Position numbers and translations under genes: made by a program. The notes under the pieces were generated by a model, which saw only the letters and a program-made list of their open reading frames with translations, was not told the origin of the DNA and did no database searches. From Nocardioides sp. SR21 (GTDB lineage Bacteria > Actinomycetota > Actinomycetes > Propionibacteriales > Nocardioidaceae), in NCBI RefSeq assembly GCF_022761125.1, contig NZ_JAKWJR010000011.1:1-64000 (forward strand): a stretch of DNA of 64,000 nucleotides, read 5' to 3'. Every line of letters begins with the position of its first letter. Positions within the stretch are counted from its first letter, which is position 1. Of the stretch, positions 63,597-64,000 are shown piece by piece.

Positions 63597-64000
63597 ATGA
63601 CCGCCCCCGGCACCCAGGACAGCCTCGCCAAGCGCGAGCGCCGCGAGCTCTGCGACCTCGCCCTCACCCTCGGCCCCGACGCCCCGACGCTGTGCGAGGG
63701 CTGGACCGCCGCCGACCTGATGGCGCACCTCGTGGTCCGTGAGCACAAGCCGGTCGCGTCGATGGGCAACGTCGTCGAGCGGTTCGCCGGCCTCAACGAG
63801 AAGGCCATGGCGAAGGAGAAGGCGCGCGGGTTCGAGGTGCTCGTGGAGCGCTACCGCACGCCCGCGCTGTTCCTCCGCGCCGTACCGCCGGTCGACGAGG
63901 CGATGAACGGCTTCGAGCTGCTCGTCCACCACGAGGACCTGCGGCGCGGCGCCTCGTCGTGGGAGCCCCGCGAGCTCGACCCCGCCGAGCTCGACCTGCT
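63597..64000 (+). CDS. TIGR03085-type (DinB/maleylpyruvate isomerase N-terminal) protein, 3' end outside the window
   Basis: The first 134 codons of an open frame that continues past the window edge: MTAPGTQDSLAKRERRELCD, then LTLGPDAPTLCEGWTAADLM and AHLVVREHKP. His in AHLVV and the later LLVHHEDLRRG supply the histidines typical of the metal-binding four-helix DinB/mycothiol-dependent fold. Members of this subgroup are uncharacterised and may use mycothiol. It is divergent from the exporter operon with 78 bases between starts and looks leaderless. Confidence 0.82.
   Translation, partial: MTAPGTQDSLAKRERRELCDLALTLGPDAPTLCEGWTAADLMAHLVVREHKPVASMGNVVERFAGLNEKAMAKEKARGFEVLVERYRTPALFLRAVPPVDEAMNGFELLVHHEDLRRGASSWEPRELDPAELDL

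Overview
This is a high-GC, gene-dense stretch of an actinobacterial chromosome. Gene content and order (rpsA, polA, a liv-type ABC operon, a pdtaR-like regulator, pyk, gltDB, lgt, trpABC, hisI), the frequent GTG starts and an interspersed palindromic repeat all fit the Propionibacteriales, most likely Nocardioides or a close relative. That placement is inferred from protein character and gene order, not from a database search.

Layout. 0.1-7.1 kb: an ECF sigma factor with a membrane-anchored partner, a zinc alcohol dehydrogenase, a GlxA-type AraC regulator with a 48-residue membrane peptide divergent from it, a Tat-type sulfatase, and rpsA. 7.4-32.1 kb: a cell-surface glycan island. It holds a secreted calcium-repeat protein, five methyltransferases, two acyltransferase-3 membrane proteins, two AftD-like GT-C proteins of about 1,370 residues, a related 1,229-residue membrane protein, a GT4 glycosyltransferase, a DUF2613 peptide, a polytopic membrane protein and a Wzx-like flippase. 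32.1-37 kb: polA, a hotdog thioesterase, a repeat-rich spacer with a perfect 3 x 91 bp tandem array, a GNAT acetyltransferase and a DUF554 protein. 37-43 kb: a branched-chain amino-acid-type ABC system (binding lipoprotein on +, then livF, livG, livM, livH on -). 43-45.7 kb: an ANTAR response regulator, a 69-residue basic protein, a leucine-anticodon tRNA and an SRPBCC-ArsR-SRPBCC operon. 45.7-53.2 kb: pyruvate kinase and glutamate synthase. 53.3-59.8 kb: lgt, a SCO1-like lipoprotein, trpA-trpB-trpC, small membrane proteins and hisI. 59.9-63.5 kb: a heterodimeric ABC exporter. A TIGR03085-type gene runs off the right edge.

How it fits together. The right half is the conserved actinobacterial core (compare the hisI-trp-lgt-pyk-polA-rpsA order of Mycobacterium and Streptomyces). 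The left-centre island separates rpsA from polA. Its gene set resembles the mycobacterial AftD neighbourhood (about Rv0224c-Rv0236c), although Nocardioides-type walls are not known to contain arabinogalactan. It is the best candidate here for an undescribed system: a surface glycan assembled on a lipid carrier, flipped, extended by AftD-like enzymes outside the cell, and modified by acyl and methyl groups.

Many starts in the window, especially in the island, have a TANNNT hexamer 6-8 bases before the start codon and no Shine-Dalgarno sequence, which points to widespread leaderless transcription.
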